A stretch of 64,000 nt of DNA from Candidatus Omnitrophota bacterium (GCA_023229385.1 JALNZI010000002.1:100630-164629); one strand, 5' to 3'. Shown: positions 1 to 8,433, counted from the stretch's first letter. Notes: generated by a model not told the origin, from the sequence alone. Program-made: numbers and translations.

Positions 1-46
1 AATTTAATGTATTTTTCCATAAAAAATCTGATATTGTGTCCGGCAT
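1..46 (-). CDS. Partial CDS, N-terminus only (unknown)
   Basis: An ATG at 46-44 sits 7 bases after an AAGGAG site formed by the last codons of the upstream gene, and opens a frame reading MPDTISDFLWKNTLN before the window ends. The strong ribosome site and operon-like spacing (stop of the upstream gene 1 base away) support a real start. Too little is present to recognise a family. Confidence 0.55.
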   Translation of the reverse strand, partial: MPDTISDFLWKNTLN

Positions 47-47
47 T

Positions 48-1010
48 TTAAATCTCCTTTGATATGTTTTTAGTGTTAATTAGTTCAGTCCAATCACCAT
101 CATCTACTTTATACCAAGCCCCAAACCCTTTAGGTAATGTTTTTAAATTAGAGCTTGAGGTTCTATATGCATGATCATAAAAATATTGTCGGGTAATTCC
201 TAACTTCTGTAGTATTTTTGTGAGATTTCTTTTGGGTATTACAACTATATCTATAATCTTATTTGAATTTATATTAAAATGTTTTACAAACTCATCTCGC
301 TTAACCTTAGATTTGTTATCCGAAGATTCAGCCAAAAATCTAAATTTCCAGACACCATTACTTTTTAACGAAAGATCTTCATTGATTACACCCACATCAC
401 TAAGATCTTTGTAAAGCTTTTTCCATAATACCTTGCCACTTACATTCTCTTGCCTTGCAATACTACTAAGCTTTACACCACCCAAAACAATCTGCTTAAC
501 TATATGCAAAAGATGTGTTGGTATGCTACTCCAAAAATCTATTTCTTTGGTGCAATCTTCAAAAAGATGCAATTTGCTTATTAATTCTGAGGATCCGGAT
601 ATATTATCTATATCATCACAATAAAATATTGTTCTTTTTGATGGGGGATTAAAATTGAAGGTTTTTAAATCATAAAAATAATTTTTAATCAGATATGTAA
701 AATTTATTGCAAAATTACTACTGGGTCCATACATAGTAAAGTATTTATAGCAATACTCTTTTATATCTGAAACCATATCCTCTTCAGGAATTCTATTGCT
801 GATCTTATAATTAGTCTTTCTAAAGCTTCTTATAGATACTAATATATAGGGCTGAACTAAGCCCCACAAAAATATAAATTCAGCACCCATCACGACAAAT
901 TTTATTGTAATACCTCCCTCTAAAGTCTCGGGAACACTCAAGGGTTTACAGCAATTACAGGCTGCTAAATTAATAGAATCAATAAGTTGTTTTTTATCAG
1001 CCTCATTCAT
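48..1010 (-). CDS. Unknown protein with helix-turn-helix-like segments
   Basis: A 320-residue protein I do not recognise as a named family. Around residues 170-195 the segment LSSIARQENVSGKVLWKKLY has the pattern of a homeodomain/sigma-like helix-turn-helix. A second candidate recognition helix, LTKILQKLGITRQYFYDH, lies near residues 263-280. The N-terminus carries a CNCC cluster (residues 18-21). Two DNA-binding-like segments suggest a DNA-binding or regulatory role, but this rests on pattern only. It is the last complete gene of the leftward operon here and ends with AAGGAG, which serves the next gene. Confidence 0.6.
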   Translation of the reverse strand: MNEADKKQLIDSINLAACNCCKPLSVPETLEGGITIKFVVMGAEFIFLWGLVQPYILVSIRSFRKTNYKISNRIPEEDMVSDIKEYCYKYFTMYGPSSNFAINFTYLIKNYFYDLKTFNFNPPSKRTIFYCDDIDNISGSSELISKLHLFEDCTKEIDFWSSIPTHLLHIVKQIVLGGVKLSSIARQENVSGKVLWKKLYKDLSDVGVINEDLSLKSNGVWKFRFLAESSDNKSKVKRDEFVKHFNINSNKIIDIVVIPKRNLTKILQKLGITRQYFYDHAYRTSSSNLKTLPKGFGAWYKVDDGDWTELINTKNISKEI

Positions 1011-1051
1011 AACAATTCCAATATATAAAATTTAATTACTAAAATCAAGGT

Positions 1052-1079
1052 GGGTGGCAAGCCTCCTGACCTACCACCC
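1052..1079 (-). terminator. Possible weak hairpin terminator
   Basis: On the minus strand GGGTGG (1079-1074) can pair with CCACCC (1057-1052) around a 16-base loop, followed by ACCTTGATTTT. It lies just after the stop of the 1085-1330 gene. The U-tract is short and broken, so this could be a partial terminator or only a processing structure. Confidence 0.3.
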
Positions 1080-1084
1080 TTACA

Positions 1085-1330
1085 TTATTTACCTACAGGT
1101 CTCTTGTCCAGTTTTTTTTCCGCAATCATCTTCTCAATGTCTTCAATGTGCAGACAATCAACAAGGCAAGCACTTGTTACTGGTTGTTGAATTGGGGCAA
1201 TCACACCATTACAATAATCGTTTCCTGCCGTTGCACTGTGCAACACTCCAAACGCCATCACCTTTCCTGCAAAATCAAGCTGAATAACCTTGTCTCCATT
1301 AAACACAATTCTACCATTCCTATAATGCAT
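1085..1330 (-). CDS. Small phage protein of unknown function
   Basis: An 81-residue protein, MHYRNGRIVFNGDKVIQL at the N-terminus. The start at 1330 was chosen because AAAGGAG lies 6 bases before this ATG; the open frame extends 13 codons further up but that part has no ribosome site and overlaps it. The motif NDYCNGVIAPI and a C-terminal C-L-V-D-C-L-H segment could bind a metal, but no family is certain. It resembles, in its opening NGR...GDKVI and central CNG, short proteins common in phage early regions. Gaps on both sides (about 75 and 115 bases) separate it from its neighbours. Confidence 0.6.
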   Translation of the reverse strand: MHYRNGRIVFNGDKVIQLDFAGKVMAFGVLHSATAGNDYCNGVIAPIQQPVTSACLVDCLHIEDIEKMIAEKKLDKRPVGK

Positions 1331-1444
1331 AATGTTTCTCCTTTGGGCGGCTTGCACCCCAATACGCACTTAAGCTGACGAAATTAGCCTAAATGCATTT
1401 TGCTTTTGATTAGTTAGTAATACTGCGTTTTCTTCTTCCACAGC

Positions 1445-1966
1445 TTACATAAAAATAGATGTAAACTCAGAATAAAGATTTAATAAGGTTTCATACTTTT
1501 CATCTACAATTTGTTTGTCTATAATAAAGGCCCAACTACAAATTGCTATCCAATCAGCATAAACATCTATACTACCCCTATGCTCTAATAAGACACTTAG
1601 TATCCTTCTCTCAAAAGCCTCACATAACTTCTTATATTCTAACAAAGTATATTTTGTCTTTAAATCTAAACTAACATTACACTTTTCTAGAAACTCATCA
1701 TAGTTTTTATTAATCTGATCCTGAAAATTATTCTCTACAAGAATATAAGCATCATGAGTATTAATGCCTTCCTTTCTAGCTACAAATTGAACAGCATTAC
1801 CCCCAAAATTGCAAGAAAAGCAATTCCACAAACCCTCTTCATTAAAGGATGCCGATCCAAAGTTCTGGTCATCATGGAAAGGACATAAAAATAAAGTCTC
1901 CCCCGCAACCTGGATATCCTGCATTTCTATACCATAATGGTCCATAATCTCTAATAAGGAATGCAT
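1445..1966 (-). CDS. DNA primase zinc-binding domain protein (DnaG N-terminal type)
   Basis: The first 65 residues carry the CHC2-type zinc finger of bacterial and phage primases: CPFH (C28, H31) and CFSC (C49, C52), with the usual ETLFLCPFHDD and GGNAVQFV surroundings. In DnaG-like primases this domain selects the template initiation site. The remaining ~105 residues are helical and contain no TOPRIM catalytic motifs, so this 173-residue protein is only the recognition part. The catalytic half must be elsewhere in the phage or supplied by the host. It is adjacent to the replicative helicase (TAATAATG spacing) and loader, which supports a replication role. Confidence 0.8.
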   Translation of the reverse strand: MHSLLEIMDHYGIEMQDIQVAGETLFLCPFHDDQNFGSASFNEEGLWNCFSCNFGGNAVQFVARKEGINTHDAYILVENNFQDQINKNYDEFLEKCNVSLDLKTKYTLLEYKKLCEAFERRILSVLLEHRGSIDVYADWIAICSWAFIIDKQIVDEKYETLLNLYSEFTSIFM

Positions 1967-1968
1967 TA

Positions 1969-3321
1969 TTACCCGCCCCCAGTTATTTGTTTTGGCTCTT
2001 GACTATCTCTTGGAATTGTCTTCATATTTCTATCCCCAACATACTTCCATTCATTATTTATATATAATGAGAATGTTTTGTTCTTAGGACCATACCTATT
2101 CTTTTTAATTGATACATTCAAATTATTACTTCCAGCATCAAACTCACTATCATCCTGCCAAAGATGACAAACCAAATGACACACATTTTGAAAATAATGG
2201 GATTCTCCAATATGTTCAGTACCCATCTTCTCCTTATCTTTTAATTTTTTACCCTCTCTATTTTCCTGCATACTTCCAATAATAGGTACCCCGTAAGATC
2301 GGGCAATACGTCTTAATTCTACGCCTAAATTTTTAAATTTCTCACTGGTATTTCCCCAGGGTGTTAAAGGCTCCATCTCATTAATATAATCGATTATAGC
2401 TACGTCCGGAAACTTACCATACTGAGCTCTATGAAGTTCAAATTCACCTATTATATCAGCAGAGGTGGATTTATCAGGTATATCTATAATTCTTAAAGGA
2501 TACTGCTTTTCTGCTATATCAATTAAAGATGACCTATACTCTAAACCCTCTTGACCTAAGTTACCTTTAATCATATTATCAAAACTTAATCTGGCATGCC
2601 TAGCATCAAGCATATGCTCATAATCATCTATGGCAACCTCAAGAGTAAATACTGTAGTATCTTTTTTCTCTAAAAAAGCAAAATTATATGCCATATTCAG
2701 TTTTGTCATGGTTTTATATGATCCCGATCCAGCATATAATAGCACTATATGTCCGGGACGTAATCCCCCATTAGTATATTTGTCAAGCCCCTCCATATTG
2801 TAAGGTATTCCAGGTATTTTTCCAGGATCTCTTTCCATCTCACGATAATACTCCCAGCGTTCTCTAGCCGACTCATAAATCCACCTACGCTCACGATGTC
2901 CTGCCTCTAAAGGACTTACTAAACCTGATAAAGATGTAATATTCTGTCTGACAATCTCACCTATATTAGAACTCTTAATACCCGCCCTAACATTTTCTGC
3001 AACCTCTACTAATTTTCTTCTTGTATACATTGTAAATAAATCTTGTAACCTTACACGCAACTCCGATAAATCTGGCTCCACATGCTCAATCTCTTTAATA
3101 AATAATTTAACATCAGGATCTTCAGACTTATCTACAACAATATTGACTGTAGGATAAACAGAGTAGGGGGGCTTTAAAAAATTAGAAAATTCTTGGTAGG
3201 CTTTTATAGTGATCTCATGATCAAGCCAAGAAATGGGTATATTTCTCCAAAAATTGGGACCCTTTAAACATGCCGCTAAAACATAACACTCTGTTGCATA
3301 ATCTCGAAACTCTTGATTCAT
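1969..3321 (-). CDS. Replicative DNA helicase, DnaB-like
   Basis: A 450-residue SF4 helicase. Residues 1-130 are helical like the DnaB N-terminal domain; the ATPase core follows. Walker A is AGSGSYKT (197-204), Walker B is VAIID (307-311), and GSMQENREGK (about 350) plus the C-terminal KNRYGPKNKTFSLYI fit the DnaB H4 and arginine-finger regions. Known role: 5'-3' hexameric unwinding at the fork, coupled to primase. Oddity: the glycine that normally precedes the P-loop lysine is Tyr202. The gene sits between the primase domain and the methylase/loader pair, forming a replication operon. Confidence 0.88.
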   Translation of the reverse strand: MNQEFRDYATECYVLAACLKGPNFWRNIPISWLDHEITIKAYQEFSNFLKPPYSVYPTVNIVVDKSEDPDVKLFIKEIEHVEPDLSELRVRLQDLFTMYTRRKLVEVAENVRAGIKSSNIGEIVRQNITSLSGLVSPLEAGHRERRWIYESARERWEYYREMERDPGKIPGIPYNMEGLDKYTNGGLRPGHIVLLYAGSGSYKTMTKLNMAYNFAFLEKKDTTVFTLEVAIDDYEHMLDARHARLSFDNMIKGNLGQEGLEYRSSLIDIAEKQYPLRIIDIPDKSTSADIIGEFELHRAQYGKFPDVAIIDYINEMEPLTPWGNTSEKFKNLGVELRRIARSYGVPIIGSMQENREGKKLKDKEKMGTEHIGESHYFQNVCHLVCHLWQDDSEFDAGSNNLNVSIKKNRYGPKNKTFSLYINNEWKYVGDRNMKTIPRDSQEPKQITGGG

Positions 3322-3339
3322 AAATCTTTCTATTGTTTA

Positions 3340-3768
3340 TTACTTTATGGATTTATTACTATGAAATATTACAATCATGCTATCATGTTTACCTTTATTC
3401 TTTGTAGTGTATTCACCCTTAGTATTATATCCTTTAAATGCTACTCTACCCTTTAAAAATCTTATTTCTGCATTTGGTAGAATCAACTCATGAAATTGCT
3501 TTGTTCCTGTTGCTGCGGGAATTAATAATACGCAAGTTTTTCCTTTCTTCCATTGCTCATAAGCTTTCTGAATAAACTTCGGCTTATCTTTCCTATTATA
3601 GGGTGGATTCACAAAATTGGATTTTCCCCACTCGAGAGAGAGACCATCAAAATCAGCATTTAAAGGACAGGGATCAAAATCAAAATGAAATTCATTATCT
3701 AATTGCTTGTATAACCAATCCGGTGTCTCCCAATTATCGTTATTTACTAACCCATCCCTATTTTTCAT
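3340..3768 (-). CDS. Phage DNA N6-adenine methyltransferase (Dam-like)
   Basis: A 142-residue protein matching the small phage adenine methylase family: ETPDWLYKQLDNEF, DFDPCPLN (about 30-37), the catalytic NPPY (54-57), and the C-terminal HDSMIVIFH strand. These enzymes transfer a methyl group from S-adenosylmethionine to adenine N6 and can protect phage DNA from host restriction or mark it for regulation. The short length is normal for this phage subfamily. The start overlaps the end of the helicase-loader gene by 11 bases, so the two are translationally coupled. Confidence 0.88.
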   Translation of the reverse strand: MKNRDGLVNNDNWETPDWLYKQLDNEFHFDFDPCPLNADFDGLSLEWGKSNFVNPPYNRKDKPKFIQKAYEQWKKGKTCVLLIPAATGTKQFHELILPNAEIRFLKGRVAFKGYNTKGEYTTKNKGKHDSMIVIFHSNKSIK

Positions 3769-4531
3769 AGTTCTTGCCTGATAATAACATTTTCTGCGCT
3801 TTTGTGGCCGATCTATAACTTTCGCCCACCATAGTAACAGGAACTAACTCATTAAATCTATCCACCACATTTTTAGCCTGGGACTCTTCTAAATGCTTTT
3901 TATCCACATTAGAAACAATTATAAGTGATATGTTCCTATTATACAGGTTATTAAAAAATTCATTAACCCAAGTTCCTGTAATAGAGTGCATATCTGCAGC
4001 TTTATTATCTTTCTCGATCTCATCCACCATTAAAAGTTCTACTTTCTCCTCCATCCAAGTAATTATGTCCTCACTATCCTTAGTATCTATACTTCCCCTT
4101 AGTAAGTTTGAAATACTAGACATTCTTGTAGAATAGCATATAATATCTTGTTTTATAGCCTCCTTCATAATCCAATACGCTGAGGCAGACTTGGCAGTAC
4201 CTCCCACACCCTGAATGTAAAGTCCCAAACCTTGCTGCACCATGTTTTTTATATCTTTACCATATCTATTAAGTATTTTAATAGACTTATCATTTTCATC
4301 CTTAAATTTCTTTACTAAATCTTTTTCAAGATCAAACTCCCAATAACGCTTAGGTATTCCAGCATTGAGCATTTTTATAGTCCACTTAAACTTTTCCATA
4401 CACTTACAATCTAGTATGTTACTATCCTGTAAGATGCCTCCGGAACCGTCACACCCACAGTCATGACCTATAGTACTGGACCTAACCTCATTTACCTGAT
4501 CTGTCGTAAGCCAAATTCTTTGTCGATCCAT
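3758..4531 (-). CDS. Helicase loader, DnaC/IstB-like AAA+ ATPase
   Basis: A 257-residue AAA+ ATPase. N-terminal cysteines CGC (25-27) and CKC (42-44) form a probable zinc site as in DnaC/DnaI-type loaders. Walker A is GVGGTAKS (108-115) and Walker B is LLMVDE (166-171), followed by a sensor-I-like LIIVSN and the VVDRFNEL arginine segment. Loaders of this type open or deliver the replicative helicase onto DNA. Oddity: Ala113 replaces the P-loop glycine before the lysine, parallel to the Tyr substitution in the neighbouring helicase. Its ATG overlaps the stop of the upstream small gene (TAATG). Confidence 0.85.
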   Translation of the reverse strand: MDRQRIWLTTDQVNEVRSSTIGHDCGCDGSGGILQDSNILDCKCMEKFKWTIKMLNAGIPKRYWEFDLEKDLVKKFKDENDKSIKILNRYGKDIKNMVQQGLGLYIQGVGGTAKSASAYWIMKEAIKQDIICYSTRMSSISNLLRGSIDTKDSEDIITWMEEKVELLMVDEIEKDNKAADMHSITGTWVNEFFNNLYNRNISLIIVSNVDKKHLEESQAKNVVDRFNELVPVTMVGESYRSATKAQKMLLSGKNYEK

Positions 4532-4695
4532 TAATCTGAATCCTCATCTTTTACGTCCTTAATATCGACTATGGGAACTTCATACCATTTACCCCAAAAT
4601 ATCTTTACACCAAAAGGTACTTCTTCTCTTTGTCTAACCTGTAACTTAGTTGTACCCTTATTAGTATCTGCTATAATACGAAATTCATATGTCAC
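4531..4695 (-). CDS. Small unknown protein with GTG start
   Basis: A 54-residue frame, (M)TYEFRIIADTNKGTTKLQ at the N-terminus and ending in an acidic KDVKDEDSD tail. The GTG start is preceded by GAGGTG at a 4-base spacing, and the stop overlaps the start of the helicase loader as TAATG, which makes it a convincing operon member. Function unknown; the sequence is a plausible single beta-rich domain. Confidence 0.65.
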   Translation of the reverse strand: MTYEFRIIADTNKGTTKLQVRQREEVPFGVKIFWGKWYEVPIVDIKDVKDEDSD

Positions 4696-4698
4696 TAT

Positions 4699-4875
4699 TC
4701 ACCTCATTTTGTCCATTATAATATCTATTTCCGGAGCACCACATCTTTCACACCAAATTACCTTTCTAGTAACCATTTCAATTTTCTTTTTACCCCCAAC
4801 CCAATATCTAAACTCTGCATCATATGTTTTGGGTTTATGACCAAATAGTTTACATAATAAATATTTCAATTTCAT
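4699..4875 (-). CDS. Small DUF1660-like protein
   Basis: A 58-residue protein beginning MKLKYLLCKLFGHKPKTYD and carrying WCERCGAPE near residues 41-49. The combination LCKLFGHK at the N-terminus plus a CxxCG knuckle matches the small prophage family DUF1660; the family's function is unknown but it may bind zinc. The ATG overlaps the stop of the upstream gene (ATGA), and its own stop region contains the GAGG ribosome site of the next gene, so it is tightly embedded in the operon. Confidence 0.65.
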   Translation of the reverse strand: MKLKYLLCKLFGHKPKTYDAEFRYWVGGKKKIEMVTRKVIWCERCGAPEIDIIMDKMR

Positions 4876-5018
4876 ATCTTTAATCCGTATTTTTTACGCA
4901 ACTTCCTACTACGAGCTATATATTCTCCATCTCGACCTTTAGGATATCTTCCATCCTCAAGCTTCTTTTGAATTTTATCTAATAACCTGTTCCTTTTTCT
5001 ACGCTGATGTGAATTCAT
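4872..5018 (-). CDS. Small, very basic unknown protein
   Basis: A 48-residue protein, MNSHQRRKRNRLLDKIQKKL at the N-terminus and SRKLRKKYGLKI at the C-terminus. The high Lys/Arg content suggests nucleic-acid binding, but no family is recognised. A TAGGGG ribosome site precedes the ATG and the stop overlaps the next start (ATGA). Confidence 0.6.
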   Translation of the reverse strand: MNSHQRRKRNRLLDKIQKKLEDGRYPKGRDGEYIARSRKLRKKYGLKI

Positions 5019-5031
5019 TTTTTATAAACCC

Positions 5032-5367
5032 CTAAATAAAATCTTCAATAAAAACATAAAAATATAAATCTTTTTCTTTATCATACAAACATTTACACTT
5101 TGCAGAAGGCATATCTGAGGGGTAATATTTATCTGTTCTTTTAAGCAATCGAAATGTCTCCGAAGGCACCCTTAAATAATTTGATTTATCAGTAATAACC
5201 TTTCGCTCACCCTGATAAGTAGCTTGTTGAAAGCATCTCCTAACTACCTCTTTAGCCATTTTATAATCCAACACCAATAAACCATTCGGATACTCATTAA
5301 CTGCAAAAGTTTTAGCATTTTCTTGCCAATGAACATTAAAAACCTTTTCCCAATCGTTTAAACCCAT
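5032..5367 (-). CDS. Unknown phage protein
   Basis: A 111-residue soluble protein with no family I recognise. TTAGGGGGT precedes the ATG at 5367, and the frame overlaps the end of the upstream gene by 10 bases. The middle, KVITDKSNYLRVPSETFRLL, looks like an alpha/beta fold, and the C-terminus is aromatic (LYFYVFIEDF). It lies within a run of six small unknown genes between the replication operon and the UvsW-like helicase. Confidence 0.55.
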   Translation of the reverse strand: MGLNDWEKVFNVHWQENAKTFAVNEYPNGLLVLDYKMAKEVVRRCFQQATYQGERKVITDKSNYLRVPSETFRLLKRTDKYYPSDMPSAKCKCLYDKEKDLYFYVFIEDFI

Positions 5368-5804
5368 AAATACCCCCTAATTTCAATAATTTTAAGTAAA
5401 ATTTCTTGGTCTCTCTTTTCCACAAACTCTTCTGAGGGCAAAAGTTTATTCCAGTATTTCTTAGACTTAGTTTCTGCCCACTTATGTAAATTATGTTCAT
5501 ACTTCTTTTTAGCCACAGCTCGATCCTTAGTAATCCATTTATAAGACTCCTTTATGGCTTCTGCAGCCTTAATAATACCCTCATCAGTAGTCCAATCAGT
5601 ATATTTAAATGGCTCTTCCTTTTCAACAAAATCTACCAATAGTTTAAATACTGCCAACCTAATAAGTTCATCCTTATCACACCAAGTAGGGGATATGTCT
5701 AAAAATATTATATTACTTGGATATCTCCAGGCTTTCAACCAGTCCCACCAATTTTGCAACTTGTAAATAAATGAAATGCCTCTTGTTTCTGGAAAGATAC
5801 TCAT
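5358..5804 (-). CDS. Unknown phage protein, aromatic-rich
   Basis: A 148-residue protein unusually rich in Trp and Lys (WWDWLKAW near residue 20). The ribosome site AAAGGAG lies before ATG 5804. Predicted mostly helical; the central IKAAEAIKESYKWITKDRA looks amphipathic. No catalytic motif or membrane segment is visible and I do not recognise a family. Confidence 0.55.
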   Translation of the reverse strand: MSIFPETRGISFIYKLQNWWDWLKAWRYPSNIIFLDISPTWCDKDELIRLAVFKLLVDFVEKEEPFKYTDWTTDEGIIKAAEAIKESYKWITKDRAVAKKKYEHNLHKWAETKSKKYWNKLLPSEEFVEKRDQEILLKIIEIRGYLWV

Positions 5805-5806
5805 AT

Positions 5807-6139
5807 TTACTCCTTTGGAATTAAAGCTTGATTAGCAATTTTCTCATTTAAAGCATTGTTTACAATTATATAATGTGGCATACTTTTAATATGTTCTTTT
5901 AAGGCCTCAAACATAATTTTAGTATGCTCAGGTTTATTATCATCAAGTTGCACCCAAGGTCTGCCATCAGAATATATACCCAAACAAATGAAATGCTCAC
6001 TTTTACGAAGCCAGTCTATAAGATCATTCGTTTGAATTTCTTCATTAAACATCCCCCTATAAACATTATATTGGTCTCTAATTTCTTTAGATCTAAAAAT
6101 ATCTATACAAATTTTAAGTTTTTGTATTAAGCTTTTCAT
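5807..6139 (-). CDS. Unknown phage protein
   Basis: A 110-residue protein beginning MKSLIQKLKICIDIFRSKEI. The start at 6139 is preferred over the in-frame ATG at 6154 because GAGGG lies 8 bases before 6139, while the upstream ATG has no ribosome site and itself runs into that GAGGG. The middle (HFICLGIYSDGRPWVQLD) suggests an alpha/beta domain. Function unknown. Confidence 0.55.
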   Translation of the reverse strand: MKSLIQKLKICIDIFRSKEIRDQYNVYRGMFNEEIQTNDLIDWLRKSEHFICLGIYSDGRPWVQLDDNKPEHTKIMFEALKEHIKSMPHYIIVNNALNEKIANQALIPKE

Positions 6140-6150
6140 ATCAAAAACCC

Positions 6151-6531
6151 TCATAAGCTTTTAAAAAAGTCATTACTATTATATAGTTCATCCCGCTGGG
6201 CTACAAAATATTCGTTAGACAGCTCCGGAGATTTTTGATACATATTATAAACTCTCTCACTTACAATACTACCAAATACAGGAACAAATTTATTTTTAAG
6301 AAAAGCCTTAGAAAACAATGTATCTATAAAGCACTTATACTCTTGATTTGATACCCTAAGCTTTAATCTAAACCCCTTTATTCGTGATAAATAAGCTCTC
6401 CAAGCCAGTGGAGGTATAAGTAGCCCCCCATTCCCAGCCCCCTTAAGACTATCAGAAAAGTATAAAAGAAAGTCTTTATTGCTCCACTGATCTAAAGGCT
6501 TCTGTTCTTTTTCTATCAGCTTTACTAACAT
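6151..6531 (-). CDS. Unknown phage protein
   Basis: A 126-residue protein, largely helical, with KGAGNGGLLIPPLAWRAYLS near residues 31-50. Its start overlaps the end of the upstream gene by 7 bases. No conserved catalytic pattern, signal peptide or membrane span is evident, and no family is recognised. Confidence 0.55.
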   Translation of the reverse strand: MLVKLIEKEQKPLDQWSNKDFLLYFSDSLKGAGNGGLLIPPLAWRAYLSRIKGFRLKLRVSNQEYKCFIDTLFSKAFLKNKFVPVFGSIVSERVYNMYQKSPELSNEYFVAQRDELYNSNDFFKSL

Positions 6532-6728
6532 TTTGGTCTTTCAATATTGGTCATACTAATTTTCTTACATTGTGACAGTTTAATATCCTGATGCTTATCG
6601 GCCCCGGTTATCTCCCTGCCGTCCTCTGTTGTAACCAGCAAAGATAAAATTTCATCTCCTTGAAAACCGTTTACATGGCCATATAATACTGTATCATCTT
6701 TTAAAGTAATCTTAGTTCGCATTAACAT
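6525..6728 (-). CDS. Small unknown protein, possible SH3/KOW-like barrel
   Basis: A 67-residue protein. The pattern ITLKDDTVLYGHVNGFQGDE followed by ILSLLVTTEDGREITG resembles a small beta-barrel (Sm/SH3-like) in strand spacing, but this is inference from pattern only. GAGG lies 8 bases before ATG 6728. It overlaps both neighbours by a few bases. Confidence 0.5.
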   Translation of the reverse strand: MLMRTKITLKDDTVLYGHVNGFQGDEILSLLVTTEDGREITGADKHQDIKLSQCKKISMTNIERPKC

Positions 6729-6910
6729 ACTACATACCTCTTAATAAGTTTATTATATCTATTGCAAATTTCATTACGAAGCTGATCAATACTTTCACCC
6801 GTTATTCTTTGTTGGTACATATCACAATAAGGATCATAATGTTGAGCTTTAACAGCAAGTTCGAACTCTTTAATAAGTTCTAGAAATTTCAATTCAGACA
6901 TTAATTTCAT
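6722..6910 (-). CDS. Small helical unknown protein
   Basis: A 62-residue, probably all-helical protein (ELKFLELIKEFELAVKAQ; LRNEICNRYNKLIKRYVV). The ATG overlaps the UvsW stop as ATGA, with GGGAG 8 bases upstream, so it is translated with the helicase gene. Function unknown; it occupies the position where small helicase partners are sometimes encoded, which is not evidence by itself. Confidence 0.55.
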   Translation of the reverse strand: MKLMSELKFLELIKEFELAVKAQHYDPYCDMYQQRITGESIDQLRNEICNRYNKLIKRYVVC

Positions 6911-8433
6911 TCTTCTAACTCCCTCGCTAATTCTTCTATTGTATTTTTACTTACATCACGTTTAATTAATTCAAATTCAGGTTCCGACTCATATATCTGC
7001 AATCTTCTTTTTGAGTGCTTTGAAAGATACCTAACATCATGATAAAAGTCAATAATACCACAGGATATTTTTCCCTCTGCAGCAGTAATTGATCGCATAC
7101 GCTGTAAAGTGGATATATTACTAAGACCCCCGGCAGCATTTATTGTAAAATCCAAAGAAACCAGATCAATCCCCTCCTCGAACAATGTAGAAACACAACA
7201 CATAACCTCTTTATCCCTTATCTTTTGAATAACATCTATACGTCTATCTGTTTTATCTTTTCCTGTCAACATTACAGAATCTTTAATAGCCTTATGTAAA
7301 ACATTAGCATGATATATTGTATCTGTTTGAATTATTACAGACTTTCCTTTATTATTTAAAGATTTGACTATAAGATCAATTAAACCTATAAAAAATTTAT
7401 TCTCTACCACAGCCTGCTTATATACAGTAGGATAGGCGGCATCAATATCAAATTTAGGCAATTTATAGAAATAAATGGTAGGTCTTAACAAGAATCCCTC
7501 TCTTATCAACTCTGAATAGGAAACAGAATGAATAACATCCCCAACACTTTCCTCTACCAGCATATCCTCATCCTTTTCAGCAAATGGTGTAGCTGTAAGA
7601 CCTATTTTCAATTCTGCAGCAGTACACTTTGCTAAAATAAATTTGGCTGTATTTGAACCCCCATGATGGCACTCGTCTAGAAACACTAATTTAGCCTTTT
7701 TCAACAAAATCTGAATTTGGATCTTTTGCTTCTTCTCAATTGGAAGTTCCTTATCTAAATCCTTTTCTTTTAATTCCTCGCTATATGCTGCAAAAGCACT
7801 TTGAACTGTAATAATAGTTACATCTTGAATATCTACCTTACCATCCCCCACTATACCCACAGAAACATCTGGCAAAAATTGCTTAACACGATCCATAGTT
7901 TGATATGCTAGATCGAGACTTCTACATAAAAAAACTACAGGAAATTTACGTTCAGAATCTACCATAGCAATAAATAGCATGGTCTTACCGGACCTCATCG
8001 GAGCTCTGAGTATGCCAAAACGCTTTATTAAACAATTTTGAACAGCTAATAGCTGATAAGGTCTTAATTGATAGGTATTAGATCTTTGAACAAATTGTGT
8101 AGGCTCCGATTTCCCAATAACATTAATTGTACAACCATGCCTCTGTAAAATATCAATAACACGATTAAGAAGGCCTATACGAAATGATTTAGACTTGGGA
8201 TGGTATAGATGATACTGCCCATCCCACTGATGATTTTGAAACTTAGGTGAAAAGAAATAATTTTCTGCAAAAAAGGAGAGTTCTGAATATATTATTGCTT
8301 CCAATTCTGGGGGTAGCTCTGTAAGAAAACTACACCAAACAGAATAGAATTGAATATCTACTGCTAAATTAAACTGTTGATTTTTATTCTCAAGAATTTC
8401 TTCTTCAGATTGCTCAAAGTTTATAACTGGCAT
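6907..8433 (-). CDS. SF2 DNA/RNA helicase, UvsW-like
   Basis: A 508-residue superfamily-2 helicase. Motif I is APMRSGKT (144-151), motif II is DECH (253-256), motif III is GLTATP (278-283), and the second RecA domain holds the Q-R-M-R motif VI (LQRMRSITAAEG). The N-terminal ~115 residues, ending in WDGQYHLYHPKSKSFRIGLL, resemble the small DNA-binding domain before the helicase core of T4 UvsW. UvsW-type enzymes migrate branches and unwind R-loops and recombination intermediates, switching replication from origin- to recombination-dependent. Length is close to T4 UvsW. A 92-base gap upstream (8434-8525) holds no gene that I can see. Confidence 0.85.
   Translation of the reverse strand: MPVINFEQSEEEILENKNQQFNLAVDIQFYSVWCSFLTELPPELEAIIYSELSFFAENYFFSPKFQNHQWDGQYHLYHPKSKSFRIGLLNRVIDILQRHGCTINVIGKSEPTQFVQRSNTYQLRPYQLLAVQNCLIKRFGILRAPMRSGKTMLFIAMVDSERKFPVVFLCRSLDLAYQTMDRVKQFLPDVSVGIVGDGKVDIQDVTIITVQSAFAAYSEELKEKDLDKELPIEKKQKIQIQILLKKAKLVFLDECHHGGSNTAKFILAKCTAAELKIGLTATPFAEKDEDMLVEESVGDVIHSVSYSELIREGFLLRPTIYFYKLPKFDIDAAYPTVYKQAVVENKFFIGLIDLIVKSLNNKGKSVIIQTDTIYHANVLHKAIKDSVMLTGKDKTDRRIDVIQKIRDKEVMCCVSTLFEEGIDLVSLDFTINAAGGLSNISTLQRMRSITAAEGKISCGIIDFYHDVRYLSKHSKRRLQIYESEPEFELIKRDVSKNTIEELARELEE

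Noticed and set aside
1370..1441. 24-codon GTG-start frame reading EEENAVLLTNQKQNAFRLIS
   Set aside because: The peptide looks plausible, but there is no ribosome site before the GTG and nothing else supports it.
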